A stretch of DNA of 64,000 nucleotides from Rhodopseudomonas pseudopalustris (GTDB lineage: Bacteria > Pseudomonadota > Alphaproteobacteria > Rhizobiales > Xanthobacteraceae): the NCBI RefSeq assembly GCF_900110435.1, contig NZ_FODT01000001.1, positions 62,001 to 126,000 of the forward strand, written 5' to 3'. The notes below the pieces were generated by a model. That model was given only the letters and a program-made list of their open reading frames with translations, was not told where the DNA came from and made no database searches. This document shows, piece by piece, positions 62,048 through 64,000 of the stretch; positions within the stretch are counted from its first letter, which is position 1; the number at the start of each line of letters is the position of its first letter. A program made the translations under genes and the position numbers.

Positions 62048-62821
62048 ATGGCGAAGCCAGCAGTCATCGTCGTAGGCGCAGACAAGGGCGGCGTGGGCAA
62101 AACCACGGTCTCGCGAACCTTGCTGGACTATTTCAACGCCAACAACATCCCGACCCGCGCCTTCGACACCGAGTCGCCGCGCGGCACCCTGAAGCGCTTC
62201 CATCCCGGCATCACCGAGATCGTCGACATGACGACGACGGCGGACCAGATGAAGATCTTCGATACGCTGAACACGGCGGCGCCGTCGGTGACCGTGATCG
62301 ACGTCCGCGCCGGCCTGCTGTCGCCGGCGCTCGCGAGCTTGCGCGACATCGGCTTCCTCGACGCCGCCCGCTCCGGCCAGATCACCTTCGCGGTGTTCCA
62401 TATTCTCGGCCCGTCGATCGCCTCGCTCGACGAGATCGCCGAGACCGCCAATTTCATGATCGGCGCGAAGTATTTCCTGGTGAAGAACTTCATCAACAAC
62501 ACCAGCTTCTTCGAGTGGGATCAGGCGACCTACAATTCGTACTTCCATCGCATCAAGGACGCGACCGAGCTGACGATCCCCAAGCTCAACGAAATGGCCT
62601 ATGAGCAGGTCGAGGTGTCGTCGGTGCCGTTTCTCAAATTCGTCGCCAACAAGGGCGTCCAGGACGAGCCGGCGAACTACTCCTTCGTGCTGCGCGGCTA
62701 TGTCCGGCACTGGCTCGCCAATGTGTGGAGCGAGTTCGACCGGATCAAGCTCACCGACCTCGTCGGCAAGGACAAGGGCGGCCGCAGCACCAATGTGGCG
62801 GAAGCCGACAGCGAGAAATAA
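62048..62821 (+). CDS. ParA/MinD-like P-loop ATPase
   Basis: 257 residues from the ATG at 62048, with AAGGA six bases upstream. Deviant Walker A GADKGGVGKTTVSR, where the Lys before GG is the signature of the ParA/MinD class. Later motifs are degenerate (TVIDVRAGLL). No ParB-like gene is adjacent, so a chromosome or plasmid partition role is doubtful; such orphans position other cargo. A second P-loop gene follows after a repeat. Confidence 0.85.
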   Translation: MAKPAVIVVGADKGGVGKTTVSRTLLDYFNANNIPTRAFDTESPRGTLKRFHPGITEIVDMTTTADQMKIFDTLNTAAPSVTVIDVRAGLLSPALASLRDIGFLDAARSGQITFAVFHILGPSIASLDEIAETANFMIGAKYFLVKNFINNTSFFEWDQATYNSYFHRIKDATELTIPKLNEMAYEQVEVSSVPFLKFVANKGVQDEPANYSFVLRGYVRHWLANVWSEFDRIKLTDLVGKDKGGRSTNVAEADSEK

Positions 62822-62854
62822 TCCGCTGCACAGCGGATTTTGGCTATATCGGAT

Positions 62855-62956
62855 CGGAGCATTTTCGGTTCTGATTGAATCGGAATCGAAGCTCTGGTTG
62901 GTTTTGACGCGTCTTCTTTACGCTGACCGATACGCCATTCGCTCGAAAACACTTTG
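62855..62956. repeat. About 105-bp interspersed repeat, copy 3
   Basis: Starts CGGAGCATTTTCGGTTCTGAT, contains GACGCGTCTTCTTTACGC and ends TTCGCTCGAAAACACTTTG. Diverged copy of 16707-16812, standing between two P-loop genes. Confidence 0.75.
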
Positions 62957-63008
62957 ACATCTTCCGGCCGGGCGAATGGACGCCGGCCGGAAAGCCCGAT
63001 CGACGCCA

Positions 63009-63689
63009 ATGTCCCGCAGTCTGCACCGCACCCCGGTCTACATCATCTGTTCGCCGCGGCCGTTCGTCGGCAAGACCCTGATCGCGCGACTGCTCAGCGA
63101 ATTCCTGCAACTCGCGCGCGGCTCGGTGACGGCCTTCGACGTCAACGTCAAGGAGCCGTCGCTGCTCGACTATCTGCCGCAGCTGACCGAGACCGCGGAG
63201 GTCGACGACACGTTCGGCAAGATGCAGCTGATGGACCGGCTGATCATCGGCGACGGGCTTGCGAAGGTGATCGACCTCGGCTTCCACGCTTTCGACGAAT
63301 TCTTCGGGACGTTCGCCGAGGTCGGCTTCATCAAGGAAGCCGCGCGGCAGCAGGTGGCGCCCGTCGTACTGTTCGTTCCCGACAGCGACCGCAATTCGGC
63401 GCGCGACTACGCCATGTTGCAGGAGATGATCCCGCCGCGGCAACTGATCGTCATCGACAACGAGCACGTGATGCACGGCGAGCTGCCGCGCGTGTTCGCG
63501 CAGGGCCGGGTCATCCGGATTCGCGCGCTACCGCCGTTTTTGAAGACGTATGTCGACCGGCTGAGCTTTTCCTTCACCGGCTATCTGCGCGCCGAGCCCG
63601 ATGCCTCGACCGAGCTGAACCAGTGGATCCGGAAGAACTACACCAGCTTCCGCGATCTCGAACTGGAAATGACGCAAGCAAGGGCGTGA
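63009..63689 (+). CDS. P-loop NTPase, ParA-like, function unknown
   Basis: 226 residues from the ATG at 63009 (MSRSLHRTPVYIICSPRP); a start at 62976 is also possible. The Walker A-like SPRPFVGKTLIAR lacks the GG of the usual KGGVGKT. Continues with GSVTAFDVNVKEPSLLDYLP and VVLFVPDSDRNSARDYAMLQ. It has the length and fold order of the preceding ATPase and may be a diverged partner of it. No family recognised. Confidence 0.7.
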   Translation: MSRSLHRTPVYIICSPRPFVGKTLIARLLSEFLQLARGSVTAFDVNVKEPSLLDYLPQLTETAEVDDTFGKMQLMDRLIIGDGLAKVIDLGFHAFDEFFGTFAEVGFIKEAARQQVAPVVLFVPDSDRNSARDYAMLQEMIPPRQLIVIDNEHVMHGELPRVFAQGRVIRIRALPPFLKTYVDRLSFSFTGYLRAEPDASTELNQWIRKNYTSFRDLELEMTQARA

Positions 63690-63699
63690 CGCGCACGTC

Positions 63700-63862
63700 G
63701 CTGGAGAGGTCACCCTCCCCTGGAGGGGGAGGGTCGCTCGCGTAGCGAGCGGGGTGGGGTGGGGTGGCGAAGAGTTCGACCGCCGTGCCCGCGGCTCACC
63801 CCTCCCCGTCCCGCATCCGCTACGCGGCTGCGTGCCGACCCTCCCCCTCAAGGGGAGGGTGA
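63700..63862. repeat. Palindromic repeats before the right edge
   Basis: Arms CACCCTCCCC and GGGGAGGGTG enclose inner GCTCGCG-TA-GCGAGC and CCGC-TAC-GCGG hairpins in the gap between the P-loop gene and apt. Confidence 0.7.
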
Positions 63863-63868
63863 AGAGGC

Positions 63869-64000
63869 TCAGTGGCCGCCGAACTCGATCAAAGTGCGGA
63901 CAGGAACGCCCATGGCGCGGATCTTGGCGGCGCCGCCGAGATCCGGCAGATCGACGATGAAGCAGGCGGCGACCACTTCGGCGCCGAGCTGGCGCAACAG
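63869..64000 (-). CDS. apt: Adenine phosphoribosyltransferase, C-terminal end only
   Basis: The last 43 residues are in the window. [31 protein letters not shown] followed by [12 protein letters not shown] and TGA match the C-terminus of Apt, which salvages adenine to AMP. The 5' part, including the PRPP-binding motif, lies beyond base 64000. Confidence 0.85.
   Translation of the reverse strand: MLRQLGAEVVAACFIVDLPDLGGAAKIRAMGVPVRTLIEFGGH

Overview
The window reads as one piece of chromosome from a high-GC alphaproteobacterium. The Tol-Pal genes with a ruvC-ruvA-ruvB-ybgC block, an OpgC-type protein, the palindromic intergenic repeats and the style of the chemoreceptors fit the Rhodopseudomonas/Bradyrhizobium lineage (Rhodopseudomonas palustris-like). 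That is an inference from gene content; no rRNA or tRNA is present to confirm it.

Layout. 0-8 kb: a Tol-Pal envelope cluster on the minus strand (tolQ, tolR, tolA, tolB, pal), with a membrane GGDEF-EAL protein and an N-acyl amino acid synthase-like protein between tolB and pal; pal runs off the left edge. 8-20 kb: an accessory block separating tolQ from ybgC. It holds an ECF41 sigma factor with its carboxymuconolactone-decarboxylase partner, an ECF42-type sigma factor in an operon with a YCII (DGPF) and a VOC protein, further YCII and VOC genes with ECF-like promoters, a TetR regulator with a DUF2852 membrane protein, an SDR, an OpgC protein and a type II NADH dehydrogenase. 20-25 kb: ybgC, a toxin-antitoxin pair, ruvB, a cytidine deaminase-like gene, ruvA, ruvC and a YebC-family gene.

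25-29.4 kb: two chemoreceptors, one soluble with PilZ-like and Cache-like parts, one transmembrane and frameshifted near its end. 29.5-33.9 kb: a three-gene operon of a PLP enzyme, an ATP-grasp ligase and a PLP decarboxylase, which looks like an unassigned small-molecule pathway. 34-39 kb: PPK2, a YmdB-type phosphoesterase, 5-formyl-THF cyclo-ligase with a 6S-like structured region beside it, small membrane proteins, a Lys/Ser-rich basic protein, rhodanese and a methyltransferase-like membrane protein.

39-46.5 kb: a heavy-metal-type RND pump (pump, adaptor, DUF3240), a degraded gene, and a ferric-reductase-like/cytochrome b5-like operon. 46.6-50.6 kb: a LysR regulator divergent from an EamA exporter, a methyltransferase and a cysteine-synthase-like enzyme, a second candidate metabolite locus. 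50.7-56.3 kb: an ArsR regulator with the two cysteines of persulfide sensors (BigR/SqrR/YgaV), an RND pump with adaptor, a DsbA-like protein and a divergent YgaP-like membrane protein. 56.4-58.3 kb: a NifX-like protein, an orphan Rieske protein and a PadR regulator with two palindromic operator candidates. 58.6-64 kb: a small membrane protein, a TauE-like permease, LemA with an M48 (HtpX-like) protease, two ParA-like P-loop ATPases, and the 3' end of apt at the right edge.

Several families of palindromic repeats fill the gaps. In two places a repeat supplies a gene's stop codon. The strongest regulatory signals are an exact ECF41-type promoter, a second ECF-type promoter shared by two genes of the accessory block, a repeated TetR operator, a twin PadR palindrome and the AT-rich ArsR operator. 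They tie most of the accessory genes to local regulators.
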